The translations under genes were made by a program, and so were the position numbers. Source: Azospirillum lipoferum (lineage in GTDB: Bacteria > Pseudomonadota > Alphaproteobacteria > Azospirillales > Azospirillaceae). Taken from it: 64,000 nt of DNA. The DNA lies in the NCBI RefSeq assembly GCF_024170005.1, contig NZ_JALJXJ010000015.1:143896-207895 (forward strand). The letters are read 5' to 3'. The notes under the pieces were generated by a model. It had not been told where the DNA came from. It did not search any database and was given only the letters and a program-made list of their open reading frames with translations. Below are positions 24,846-32,701 of the stretch, in pieces; position 1 is the stretch's first letter; every line of letters begins with the position of its first letter.

Positions 24846-25237
24846 GCGGGCCGCGTGTGCTGGTGGTGGACGACGCCGTGACCGTCCGTGCCTTCAGCCG
24901 TCGCGTGCTGGAGGCCGACGGCTTCGTGGTGGACGAGGCGGTGAACGGCATCGAAGGGCTGGAACGCGCCATGGCGGCCCCCCCCGATCTGGTGATCGTC
25001 GACGTCAACATGCGCAAGATGGACGGTTACACCATGCTGCGCGTCCTGCGCCGCGACCCGAGCCTGCGCGACGTGCCGGCCATCATGATCAGCACCGAAT
25101 CGAAGGACAGCGACCGTGAACAGGCGCTTCTGGCCGGCGCCAACTGGTACATCGTCAAGCCGCCGCGGCCGGAGGTGCTGGTGGAGGCGGCGCGGCTGCT
25201 GACCGGCCGTCCCGTCGATGCGGAGGGTGCGCCATGA
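24842..25237 (+). CDS. CheY-like response regulator (second copy)
   Basis: The 131-residue receiver protein has Asp10-Asp11 (VLVVDDAVTVR), phospho-Asp54 in LVIVDVNMRKMDG, the switch residues in AIMISTESKDSD and the Lys in YIVKPPRPE. I chose the GTG at 24842, overlapping the cheR stop, because the upstream open frame lies wholly inside cheR. Its stop overlaps the start of cheA as ATGA. It differs clearly from the first CheY of the operon, so the two receivers probably have different roles, for example output versus phosphate sink. Confidence 0.92.
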   Translation: MSGPRVLVVDDAVTVRAFSRRVLEADGFVVDEAVNGIEGLERAMAAPPDLVIVDVNMRKMDGYTMLRVLRRDPSLRDVPAIMISTESKDSDREQALLAGANWYIVKPPRPEVLVEAARLLTGRPVDAEGAP

Positions 25238-27444
25238 GCGAGCTGTTCGACCAGTTCGTCGTCGAGGCGCAGGAACTGCTGGAGACGGCAGGCGCCGCCC
25301 TGCTGGCGTTGGAGCGCGACCCGGCCGACCGCGCGTCGGTGGACGAGCTGTTCCGCGCCTTCCACACCCTGAAGGGGTCGAGCGCCCTGTTCGACATGGC
25401 GCCCTTCACCCGGCTGGTCCATGCCGGGGAGGACACGCTGTCGCTGCTGCGCGACGGCCGGCGCGGCATGACGCCGGAACTGGCCGACCGGCTGTTCCGC
25501 GCGCTCGACCAATGCGCCCGCTGGGTGGCGGCGCTGGAGGAGACCGGTGCGCTGCCCGCCGATGCGGCGGCGGCGGAAACGTTGGTGCGCGGGCTGTCCG
25601 GCGGCTCGGCGGATGGGGATGCTGCCGCCGGTGCCGGGCAGCCGGATGGGCAGTCGGATGCCTTCCCCTGGGTGGCGACGCTGACCGGAGACGAGCGGGG
25701 TGCGGTGGGCGAGGGGGCGTTGACCGTCATCGACTACACACCCGATCCGGAATGCTTCTTCACCGGCGACGACCCGCTGGCGCTGTTCCGCCGGGTGCCC
25801 GACCTGCGGCTGATGCGGATCGAGCCGACGGAGCCGCTGCCGCCCCTGGCGCAGATGGACCCCTACCGCTGCATCCTGCGCTTCCGCGCGCTGAGCGGCG
25901 CCGGGGTGGAGGCGGTGACGCCGGCCTTCCGCAGCGTGCCCGATCAGGTGCGGATCGGCAGCGTCACGCTGGCGCCTGTCGTGCCGTCACCCGTTGCGGC
26001 ACCGCCGGACTCGCTGGCGGCGGCGATGCTGGAGGAGCAGGCGCGCATCCTCGACCTGCCCGGTGGCACCGCTGAGCGCCAATCCCGCCGCGCCGCGGTT
26101 GCCCGCACCGTTACCGCGATCCTGACCGCGCTGGGGCGCCCGGCGGAGCGCGCCGCCGTGGAGACCGCCTGTGCCGATGGCGGGACCCTGCGCCGCTTCC
26201 TGGCCGACGGACCGGCGGACAAGCCGACCGATGCCGAACCGCGGCCCGCCGCTCCCGCGCCCTCCCCGGCCCCGCGCCGCGCCCTGCGGGTGGAGCCGGA
26301 GCGGATGGACGCGCTGATGGCGTTGGTCGGCGAGCTGTCGGTGATGAAGGGGCAACTGGGGCCGCTGGTCCGCCGCGCCGGGGACGGCGAACTGGCGCGC
26401 GACATGAAGGCCTTCTCCGCCCGGCTGGACAGTCTTGTGGGCGACCTGCGCCATGCGGCTCTGCGCTTGCGGCTGCTGCCGCTGGCCCGCGTGTTCGATC
26501 CGCTGCCCCGGTTGGTGCGCGACACCGCCCGCCGGCTGGACAAGACGGTCGAGCTGGTGCTGGAGGGGGCGGAGACGGAGGCCGACAAGGACATCCTCGA
26601 CGTTCTGGGCGAGCCGTTGCTGCATCTGGTGCGCAACGCATTGGACCATGGCATCGAGGCGCCGGAGCGGCGGACCGCGTCAGGCAAGCCGCCGGGCGGC
26701 ACCCTGCGGGTCCGCGGCTTCCAGGACAAGGGCGGGGTGGTGGTGGAGGTATCGGACGACGGCGCCGGCATCGACCCGGCCGCCATGCGCCGCGTCGCCG
26801 TCGCCAAGGGGCTGCTCGCCCCGGACGCCGCCGCGGCGCTCGGCGACGATGACGCGGTGCGGCTGGTCTTCGCTCCCGGCTTCAGCACCGCCGGCAGCGT
26901 GTCCGACCTGTCCGGCCGCGGCGTCGGCATGGATGCGGTGCGGGCGGCGGTGGAACGGGCCGGCGGCCGGGTGGAGATCGCCTCGACCCCCGGCAGCGGC
27001 ACGCGCGTGCGGCTGGCTCTGCCGCTGACGCTCAGCATCACCCGCGTCGTGGTGGTGGAGGCGGCGGGGTCGCTCTACGGCATCCCGGTGACGCTGGTCG
27101 GTGGCGTCCAGCGGGTGCCGCGGGCCGACATTCACGGGGTGAAGCGGGCGGAAAGCATCGTGCTGCGCGACCGGGTGGTGCCGCTGGTCCGCCTGCGCCG
27201 CCTGCTCGGCCAGCCGGACGACGAGCGGGTGCAGGGCGAACGGCAGCGTGCCGCCGACTGCGTCGTGCTTGCCGAACTGAGCGACGGCCCGGTCGCGGTG
27301 GCGGTGGACGATGTCGGCGAACGCGCCGACGTGGTGCTGCGCCCGATGACCGGAGTGCTGCGGGGCTTGCGCGGCTATGCCGGCACGGCGGTGCTGGGCG
27401 ACGGCCGACTGATCCTTGTGCTCGATCTGCGGGAGCTGTTGTGA
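25234..27444 (+). CDS. cheA: Chemotaxis histidine kinase
   Basis: The 736-residue kinase has an N-terminal Hpt domain with phospho-His44 (LFRAFHTLKGSSALFDM). A middle region includes an unusual YTPDPECFFTGDDPLALFRR segment similar to the CheY/CheB-binding P2-like domains of some alphaproteobacteria. A dimerisation domain (VEPERMDALMALVGELSVMK) follows. The ATPase domain shows LLHLVRNALDHGIEAPERR, SDDGAGIDP and GRGVGMDAVRAAVE. A C-terminal CheW-like domain runs from about residue 600. It has a single Hpt and no receiver, unlike hybrid CheA3-type kinases. It closes the core of the operon; a small STAS-like gene overlaps its end. Confidence 0.95.
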   Translation: MSELFDQFVVEAQELLETAGAALLALERDPADRASVDELFRAFHTLKGSSALFDMAPFTRLVHAGEDTLSLLRDGRRGMTPELADRLFRALDQCARWVAALEETGALPADAAAAETLVRGLSGGSADGDAAAGAGQPDGQSDAFPWVATLTGDERGAVGEGALTVIDYTPDPECFFTGDDPLALFRRVPDLRLMRIEPTEPLPPLAQMDPYRCILRFRALSGAGVEAVTPAFRSVPDQVRIGSVTLAPVVPSPVAAPPDSLAAAMLEEQARILDLPGGTAERQSRRAAVARTVTAILTALGRPAERAAVETACADGGTLRRFLADGPADKPTDAEPRPAAPAPSPAPRRALRVEPERMDALMALVGELSVMKGQLGPLVRRAGDGELARDMKAFSARLDSLVGDLRHAALRLRLLPLARVFDPLPRLVRDTARRLDKTVELVLEGAETEADKDILDVLGEPLLHLVRNALDHGIEAPERRTASGKPPGGTLRVRGFQDKGGVVVEVSDDGAGIDPAAMRRVAVAKGLLAPDAAAALGDDDAVRLVFAPGFSTAGSVSDLSGRGVGMDAVRAAVERAGGRVEIASTPGSGTRVRLALPLTLSITRVVVVEAAGSLYGIPVTLVGGVQRVPRADIHGVKRAESIVLRDRVVPLVRLRRLLGQPDDERVQGERQRAADCVVLAELSDGPVAVAVDDVGERADVVLRPMTGVLRGLRGYAGTAVLGDGRLILVLDLRELL

Positions 27445-27701
27445 TGCCGATCCGTTACGACGACCACCTCGCCCGTTTCGAGGCCGCCTGCACGGTGGAG
27501 GATGCCCTGCCGCTCGCCGAATGGCTGGAGGCGACGGCGGCGGCGCGCATCGATCTGTCGGCCTGTACGGAGCTGCACACCGCGCTGCTTCAATTGCTGA
27601 TGGCGGCAAGGCCGACTGTGGTGGCGGGTCCGGAGGATGCGTTTCTGGCCGGTTGGGTTGGTCCGGCGCTGGGCGGCGCCGTCCCCCTCTCCTCCCGGTG
27701 A
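27444..27701 (+). CDS. Small STAS-like protein at the end of the che operon
   Basis: The 85-residue protein contains RIDLSACTELHTALLQLLMA, which resembles the core strand-helix of STAS domains (DLSxxxxxDSxxLxxLL) but lacks the usual Asp-Ser pair. It starts at an ATG overlapping the cheA stop (a GTG three bases earlier is possible), so it is translated with cheA. Its last residues and stop fall inside a GC-rich repeat element, so the C-terminus may have been altered by that element. STAS-like proteins act as switches or adaptors; the role here is unknown. Confidence 0.65.
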   Translation: MPIRYDDHLARFEAACTVEDALPLAEWLEATAAARIDLSACTELHTALLQLLMAARPTVVAGPEDAFLAGWVGPALGGAVPLSSR

Positions 27702-27740
27702 GAAGGTTGGGGGGGAGGGGGTGCGAGTCTGGATTTTTCA
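27680..27740. repeat. Intergenic GC-rich repeat element, partial
   Basis: The sequence CTCTCCTCCCGGTGAGAAGG followed by a G-rich run resembles the element between nadA and nadB (30266-30376), which has GGGGAGAAGGTTAGGATGAG. It lies at the junction of the convergent STAS-like and nadC genes and supplies the end of the STAS-like frame. It may serve as a transcript end. Confidence 0.5.
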
Positions 27741-27782
27741 TCCCACAAGGGGATGAGGGCTTTTGAACGGATAGACTCCCTT

Positions 27783-28616
27783 TCACATATCCAGCCCCAA
27801 ATCCAGATTCGGGGCGCTGTGGGTCAGCCAGCCGCAGCTGATCATGTCGACGCCGGTCTCGGCGATGGCGCGGACGGTGGCGAGCGTGACGTTGCCCGAC
27901 GCCTCGGTCAGCAACCGGCCGTCGACCATCCGCACCGCGCGACGCAGCGTGTCCGGGTCCATGTTGTCGAGCAGCACGACATCGACCGGCAGGCCCAGCA
28001 GCTCGTCGAGCTGGTCGAGCGTGTCGACCTCCACCTCCACCTTCACCATGTGGCCGATGGCGGCGCGGACGCGCTCCACCGCCGGGCGCACGCCGCCGGC
28101 GACCGCGATGTGGTTGTCCTTGATCAGCACGGCGTCATCCAGCCCGAAGCGGTGGTTGAAGCCGCCGCCCAGCTTCACCGCATGCTTTTCCAGAACGCGC
28201 AGGCCGGGGGTGGTCTTGCGGGTGCAGACGATGCGGGCCTTGGTGCCCTCCACCTCGCGCACCAGGGCGCGGGTGGCGGTGGCGATGCCGGACAGCCGGC
28301 CCATCAGGTTCAGAGCCGTGCGCTCCGCCGTCAGCAGGGCGCGGGCCTTGCCGGTCAGGGTGGCGATGGTGCCGCCGGGGGGGACATCTTCACCGTCGAT
28401 CCGTTCCAGCGCCACGGCGATGTCGGGATCGAGCAGGCGGAAGGCGATCAGCGCCGCCTCCAGACCGGCGACTCGGCCATCCTTGCGGGCGGCGATGCGG
28501 GCGGTCGCCACCGCGCCGGCCGGGATGATGCTGTCGGTGGTGATGTCGCCGGCCCGGCCCAGATCCTCCGCCAGGGCAGCACGGACGATGGGCTCGACGG
28601 TCAGAGGATGCAGCAT
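27783..28616 (-). CDS. nadC: Nicotinate-nucleotide pyrophosphorylase (quinolinate phosphoribosyltransferase)
   Basis: The 277-residue enzyme converts quinolinate and PRPP to nicotinate mononucleotide, the last step of the de novo NAD pathway before NadD. Motifs include the start MLHPLTVEPIVRAALAEDLG, LMGRLSGIATATRALV, RIVCTRKTTPGLRVLEKHAV, LIKDNHIAVAGG, VEVEVDTLDQ and VLLDNM. The ATG at 28616 overlaps the end of nadB by 16 bases; the longer open frame upstream lies inside nadB and is spurious. It ends the nadA-nadB-nadC run. Confidence 0.96.
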   Translation of the reverse strand: MLHPLTVEPIVRAALAEDLGRAGDITTDSIIPAGAVATARIAARKDGRVAGLEAALIAFRLLDPDIAVALERIDGEDVPPGGTIATLTGKARALLTAERTALNLMGRLSGIATATRALVREVEGTKARIVCTRKTTPGLRVLEKHAVKLGGGFNHRFGLDDAVLIKDNHIAVAGGVRPAVERVRAAIGHMVKVEVEVDTLDQLDELLGLPVDVVLLDNMDPDTLRRAVRMVDGRLLTEASGNVTLATVRAIAETGVDMISCGWLTHSAPNLDLGLDM

Positions 28617-30235
28617 GCGGCGTCTCCGGACAGGGGGCCGGCGGTGCCGGCCAGATCGCTGAGGGTCAGGGTGCGGCTGATCGTGGCGGGATTCGGCAGG
28701 GGATGGTCGCTGCGGCAATGGGCGCCGCGGCTTTCCTCCCGCGCCAGCGCGGCGTGGACGACCAAACGGCCGACCAGCAGCCGGTTGCGCGCCTCGCCCC
28801 ACTTGCGGACGATTTCGGGTGGAGCCTCATCGCCCTCCTCGCAGCGCAGCATGTCGAGCGCCGTCGCCAACCGGTCCAGCTTGCGCCGGGCGGCCAGCAG
28901 CCCCAGCCCGTCGCGGACAAGCCCGGCGCCTTGATAGAGTGCCGTCCGCGCCTCCGTCCCGATGGCGTCGAGCAGGAGATGGCCGACATCGGCGGCGACC
29001 GCCGGCGGGCGGGGCAGGGCGAAGGGCGGCAGCGCTGCCAGCGGGCGCTCCGCCACGTCGCGGGCGACGCGGGCGCCGAAGACCAGTGCCTCAAGCAGGG
29101 AATTGCTCGCCAGCCGGTTGGCGCCGTGGACGCCGGTGCAGGCGACCTCGCCGCAGGCCCACAACCCTTCCAGGCTGGTGCGCCCGTCGGCGTCGGTGAC
29201 CACCCCGCCCATGTGATAGTGGGCGGCGGGCGCCACCGGCATCGGCTCGGCGAAGGGATCCAGACCATGCTCGGCACAGAGCGCCAGCACGGTGGGGAAG
29301 CCATTGGGCTTCGCAGCCAGCGCCGGACGCAGGTCGAGGAACACCGGCTCTCCCGCCGCGACGCGCCTTCCGATGGCGCGGGCGACCACGTCGCGCGGCG
29401 CCAGTTCCGCCAGCGGATGCTCGTCCGGCATGAAGCGGTGGCCCTGGCTGTCGAGCAGCAGGGCGCCGGCGCCGCGCAGCGCCTCGGTCAGCAGCGGTAC
29501 CGGGTCGGCATCGACGGCGAGTGCGGTCGGGTGGAACTGCACGAACTCCAGGTCGGCCAGCCGGGCGCCGGCCCTTGCTGCGATGGCAAGGCCATCGCCG
29601 GTGGCCTCCGCCGGGTTGGTGGTGCGGGCGAAAGCGGCGCCAATACCGCCGGTCGCCAGGATCACGCGGGGGGCGCGGTGCAGCACCCAGCCTTGCGCAT
29701 GGCAAGCCAGCAGGCCGCAGACGCGGCCGTTGCGGAGGACGAGGTCGACCGCAAAGGCATCGGTCTCCACCCGCACCGACGGGGTGGCGCGCAGGCGTTC
29801 CGCCAGGGCGGTGACCAGCGTGCGGCCGGTGGCGTCGCCCCCGGCATGGACGATGCGGGCGGCGCCATGGGCGGCCTCGCGCCCCAGCAGTGGCGAGCCG
29901 TCGGGCGCGCGGTCGAAGGGCAGGCCGTCCTCCAGCAGGCGGCGGACCAGCGCCGCGCCGTCGCGGGTCAGCAGGGCGGCCATCGCCGCATCGACCAGCC
30001 CCGCTCCGGCGGCGACAGTGTCGGCGGCATGGTCCTCCGGCCGGTCGCCCGGTCCGACGGCGGCGGCGATCCCGCCCTGGGCATGGAGGCTGGAACCGCC
30101 GGGCAGGCCGGCGGTCTTGGTGATGAGCGTGACCGCGCGCGGCGCCAGTTGCAGCGCCGCGGTCATCCCGGCAAGGCCGGAGCCGACGATGATCACCTCG
30201 GCGTCACGGACATCGTAAGGCGTGCTGGAGGTCAT
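28601..30235 (-). CDS. nadB: L-aspartate oxidase
   Basis: The 544-residue flavoenzyme oxidises aspartate to iminoaspartate, the substrate of NadA. The FAD-binding start reads VIIVGSGLAGMTAALQLAPR. Further family parts are GGSSLHAQGGIAAAVG, ATGGIGAAFARTTNPAEATG, LEFVQFHPTAL, the active-site region PAAHYHMGGVVTDADGRTSL and CGEVACTGVHGANRLASNSL. The C-terminal helical domain is complete. A repeat element of about 110 bases separates it from nadA, but it overlaps nadC directly. Confidence 0.97.
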   Translation of the reverse strand: MTSSTPYDVRDAEVIIVGSGLAGMTAALQLAPRAVTLITKTAGLPGGSSLHAQGGIAAAVGPGDRPEDHAADTVAAGAGLVDAAMAALLTRDGAALVRRLLEDGLPFDRAPDGSPLLGREAAHGAARIVHAGGDATGRTLVTALAERLRATPSVRVETDAFAVDLVLRNGRVCGLLACHAQGWVLHRAPRVILATGGIGAAFARTTNPAEATGDGLAIAARAGARLADLEFVQFHPTALAVDADPVPLLTEALRGAGALLLDSQGHRFMPDEHPLAELAPRDVVARAIGRRVAAGEPVFLDLRPALAAKPNGFPTVLALCAEHGLDPFAEPMPVAPAAHYHMGGVVTDADGRTSLEGLWACGEVACTGVHGANRLASNSLLEALVFGARVARDVAERPLAALPPFALPRPPAVAADVGHLLLDAIGTEARTALYQGAGLVRDGLGLLAARRKLDRLATALDMLRCEEGDEAPPEIVRKWGEARNRLLVGRLVVHAALAREESRGAHCRSDHPLPNPATISRTLTLSDLAGTAGPLSGDAACCIL

Positions 30236-30265
30236 GGGGGACTCCTCGACGCAACACGGACAAGT

Positions 30266-30376
30266 CCCTTCTCCCCCCTGGGGAGAAGGTTAGGATGAGG
30301 GGGTTCGGCGCAGCCGAACGGATCCTCGCAATGCATCCCCCTCACCCCGACCCTCTCCCGGGGGAGGAGAGGGGGT
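30266..30376. repeat. REP-like palindromic element between nadA and nadB
   Basis: Three nested stems are visible: CCTTCTCCCC (30267-30276) with GGGGAGAAGG (30280-30289); TTCGGC with GCCGAA around 30304-30318; and TGAGGGGG near 30296 with CCCCCTCA near 30337. A C-rich/G-rich pair, CCCTCTCCCGGGGGAGGAGAGGG, lies at the end. The motif type (ctcaccccgaccctctccc) is familiar as a dispersed intergenic repeat in many proteobacteria. In the nad transcript it could stabilise RNA or reduce readthrough from nadA into nadB. Confidence 0.65.
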
Positions 30377-31387
30377 TTACTTCGGCTTCACCGCCAGCAT
30401 GCGCTCCACGGACCGGCGGGCGCGGGCCGCCAGTTCGTCCGGGATCTCGACGCGCGGCTCCAGGGTCTGCAACGACTCCAGGATGCCCGACAGCGTCACC
30501 GTCTTCATGTGCGGGCACAGGTTGCAGGGCCGCACGAACTCTGTCTCCGGAGAAGCGGCGGCGACGTTGTCGCTCATCGAGCATTCGGTGACCATCAGCA
30601 CCCGAGGCGGTTTCTCGTTGCCGACGAAGTCGATCATGCGGGCGGTGGAACCGACGAAATCGGCGGCCTCCAGCACGTCGGGCGGGCATTCGGGGTGGGC
30701 GATCACGGTCAGCCGGTCGAACCGGCGGCGGAACTCGCCGATCTCCGCGCCGGTGAAGCGCTCATGCACCTCGCAATGGCCCTTCCAGGCGATGATCTCC
30801 ACCTTGGTCTGGGTGGCGACGTATTTCGCCAGATATTCGTCGGGCAGGAAGATCACCCGGTCGACGCCCAGCGATTCCACCACCTCCACCGCATTGCCCG
30901 ACGTGCAGCAGATGTCGACTTCCGCCTTCACCTCGGCCGAGGTGTTGACGTAGGCGACCACCGGCACGCCGGGATGCGCCTCGCGCAGCAGGCGGACGTC
31001 GGCGGCGGTGATGCTGTCGGCCAGCGAGCAGCCGGCGTTGCGGCTGGGGATCAGCACCGTCTTGGCTGGGTTCAGCAGTTTCGCCGTCTCCGCCATGAAA
31101 TGCACGCCGGCCAGCACGATAACGTCGGCGTCGGTCTGGGTCGCCTTGGCGGCCAGCGCGAGGCTGTCGCCGACGATGTCGGCCACGCCGTGGAAGATCT
31201 CCGGCGTCTGGTAGTTGTGGGCGAGGATGACGGCGTTGCGCTCGCGCTTCAGCTCGTTGATGGCGTGGACCAGCGGCGCGTGGAACGGCCATTCGATGGC
31301 CGGCACGACGCGCTTCATCCGGTCATAGATCGGCGCGGTCGCCGCAGCGACGGCAGGGGTGTAGGCGAGTTCGGCGACCTCGGGCAT
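30377..31387 (-). CDS. nadA: Quinolinate synthase A
   Basis: The 336-residue enzyme condenses iminoaspartate with dihydroxyacetone phosphate to quinolinate and uses a [4Fe-4S] cluster. Three Cys-containing segments are present: SRNAGCSLADSITAAD, DICCTSGNAVEVVESLG and PCNLCPHMKTVTL. AVILAHNYQTPEIFHGVADI and VIVLAGVHFMAETAKLL are also characteristic. The start at 31387 (MPEVAEL, with GGAG eight bases upstream) is preferred because the longer frame from 31450 begins inside the promoter -35 box. It is first in the nad run and has its own palindromic promoter. Confidence 0.95.
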   Translation of the reverse strand: MPEVAELAYTPAVAAATAPIYDRMKRVVPAIEWPFHAPLVHAINELKRERNAVILAHNYQTPEIFHGVADIVGDSLALAAKATQTDADVIVLAGVHFMAETAKLLNPAKTVLIPSRNAGCSLADSITAADVRLLREAHPGVPVVAYVNTSAEVKAEVDICCTSGNAVEVVESLGVDRVIFLPDEYLAKYVATQTKVEIIAWKGHCEVHERFTGAEIGEFRRRFDRLTVIAHPECPPDVLEAADFVGSTARMIDFVGNEKPPRVLMVTECSMSDNVAAASPETEFVRPCNLCPHMKTVTLSGILESLQTLEPRVEIPDELAARARRSVERMLAVKPK

Positions 31388-31404
31388 CGGACGGCTCCGC
31401 TCTA

Positions 31405-31450
31405 TGCTCGTTCTGAGCAAAACCATATGTGCTCTATGAGAGCATATCAA
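31405..31450 (-). promoter_or_regulatory. nadA promoter with two palindromic operator candidates
   Basis: Read on the minus strand, TTGATA (31450-31445) and TATGGT (31427-31422) are spaced by exactly 17 bases. The spacer holds the palindrome TGCTCTCATAGAGCA (31444-31430). A second, similar palindrome TGCTCAGAACGAGCA (31419-31405) covers the expected transcription start. The shared half-site is TGCTC. This is a classic repressor layout. In alphaproteobacteria nadABC is reported to be controlled by NadQ; I infer that factor but cannot confirm its motif. Confidence 0.75.
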
Positions 31451-31557
31451 GTGGAAAAGAGGGACGGAAACAATCGGGCGCGGACGGCGTTGTGCGGTGG
31501 GGGAAAGGCGCGGCAGCGCGGCCTCGCCCCTGCTAAGCGCTGTCTGGAGAAAAGCCG

Positions 31558-31734
31558 ATGAAAGCCTTCCTCGCCGCGCTCTGCGCCATCGCCGTCCTGG
31601 CCGGCGGTGCTTGGGCGGTGCTGCCGACCCTGTTCGCTCGCAGCGCCGACGAGACCTTCGCTTCGACCGGCGCGCGGGTGGGGGAGGAGGCGTCGGTCGC
31701 GCACCGCAATTTCTCCGGCCGTCCGCAGAAGTGA
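31558..31734 (+). CDS. Small predicted membrane or exported protein (58 residues)
   Basis: The frame begins MKAFLAALCAIAVLAGGAWA, a strong signal-anchor or signal peptide, followed by a short polar tail that ends HRNFSGRPQK. GGAGAAAAG precedes the ATG. It is divergent from nadA and 139 bases upstream of the TorD-like gene. I do not recognise it, but its position suggests it belongs to the formate dehydrogenase operon. Confidence 0.6.
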   Translation: MKAFLAALCAIAVLAGGAWAVLPTLFARSADETFASTGARVGEEASVAHRNFSGRPQK

Positions 31735-31873
31735 TCCTGATCCGTGGGGAAAAGGGATGAGCCCGGCGGGGTAGCCCCGACCGGGTAAGGCAACCTTTGC
31801 CCGCGCCGGCCGTTGTCAGAGTTCGGGCCAGTCATGGCTTTCGACTGTTTCCGGAGCGGCTTGCGGGAGTGTG

Positions 31874-32482
31874 ATGACGGTTCATGATCCGGAAAGCGGT
31901 GCGGACGGCCTGCGCGCCGACGTCTACCGGCTGCTGGCCCTGACGCTGGCCGCCCCGCCCGGCGCCGACCTGCTGGCGCTGCTGGGCAAGCTGACCGGCG
32001 ATGCGACGCCGATCGGCCGGGCCTTCGACGATCTGGCCGCCCGTGCCCTCGCCATCGAACCCGACAAAGCCGAGCGTGAGTTCAACGCGCTGTTCATCGG
32101 CGTCGTACAGGGCGAACTGGTCCCGTACGCCTCCTATTACCGCACCGGCTTCCTGACCGACCGGCCGCTGTCGGCCCTGCGCGCCGACCTCCAGGCTTTG
32201 GGGCTGGAGCGCGCGCCCGACGTGTCGGAACCGGAGGACCACATCGCAGCATTGTGCGACGTGATGGCCGTGCTGATCCGCGAGGGCGCCGACCCGGCGG
32301 TGCAGCGCCACATGCTGGACAGCCACCTGACACCCTGGGCCGGGCGCTTCTTCCAGGATCTGGAAGAGGCGGAGGCGGCCGGCCTCTACCGCCCGATCGG
32401 CACCATCGGTCGCCTGTTCCTGGAGATCGAGCAGGAGGCCCTGAACAGACAGATCGATCAGTTGGAGGGAGCCGACGCATGA
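31874..32482 (+). CDS. TorD/DmsD-family chaperone of the formate dehydrogenase operon
   Basis: The roughly 202-residue all-helical protein is of the TorD family, chaperones that bind Tat signal peptides of molybdoenzymes and help cofactor loading. Family features are REFNALFIGVVQGELVPYASYY (with the conserved Pro-Tyr-x-Ser region), TGFLTDRPLSALRADLQALG and EPEDHIAALCDVMAVLI. It ends as ATGA overlapping the small Tat protein gene. Its client is most likely the formate dehydrogenase alpha subunit encoded downstream. A GTG three bases upstream of the chosen ATG is possible. Confidence 0.85.
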   Translation: MTVHDPESGADGLRADVYRLLALTLAAPPGADLLALLGKLTGDATPIGRAFDDLAARALAIEPDKAEREFNALFIGVVQGELVPYASYYRTGFLTDRPLSALRADLQALGLERAPDVSEPEDHIAALCDVMAVLIREGADPAVQRHMLDSHLTPWAGRFFQDLEEAEAAGLYRPIGTIGRLFLEIEQEALNRQIDQLEGADA

Positions 32483-32688
32483 AGACGCCGCCAGAACCCC
32501 CGCGCAATCCGCTGCAACGTCGCGACATTCTGAAGACGCTGGGCCTCGGTGCGGCGGGTGCCGCCGCTGCCACGATACTGCCGGCGGGGGACGAGGCGCA
32601 GGCGATGGAATCGCCGCAGGAGCAGGTGAAGGCCCGCTACCGCGAAACCGAACACGTCAAGCGCTTCTACGCGCTGAACCGCCTGTAG
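32479..32688 (+). CDS. Small Tat-signal protein of formate dehydrogenase operons
   Basis: The 69-residue protein has a twin-arginine type signal, NPLQRRDILKTLGLGAAGAA, followed by a short mature region that ends in YRETEHVKRFYALNRL. This matches the short 'formate dehydrogenase region TAT target' family. The start overlaps the chaperone stop as ATGA, and fdhA begins 13 bases later. Its function is unknown; it could be an assembly factor or a small subunit. The longer open frame upstream lies within the chaperone gene and is discarded. Confidence 0.85.
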   Translation: MKTPPEPPRNPLQRRDILKTLGLGAAGAAAATILPAGDEAQAMESPQEQVKARYRETEHVKRFYALNRL

Positions 32689-32701
32689 GGCGATCCGGAG
32701 A

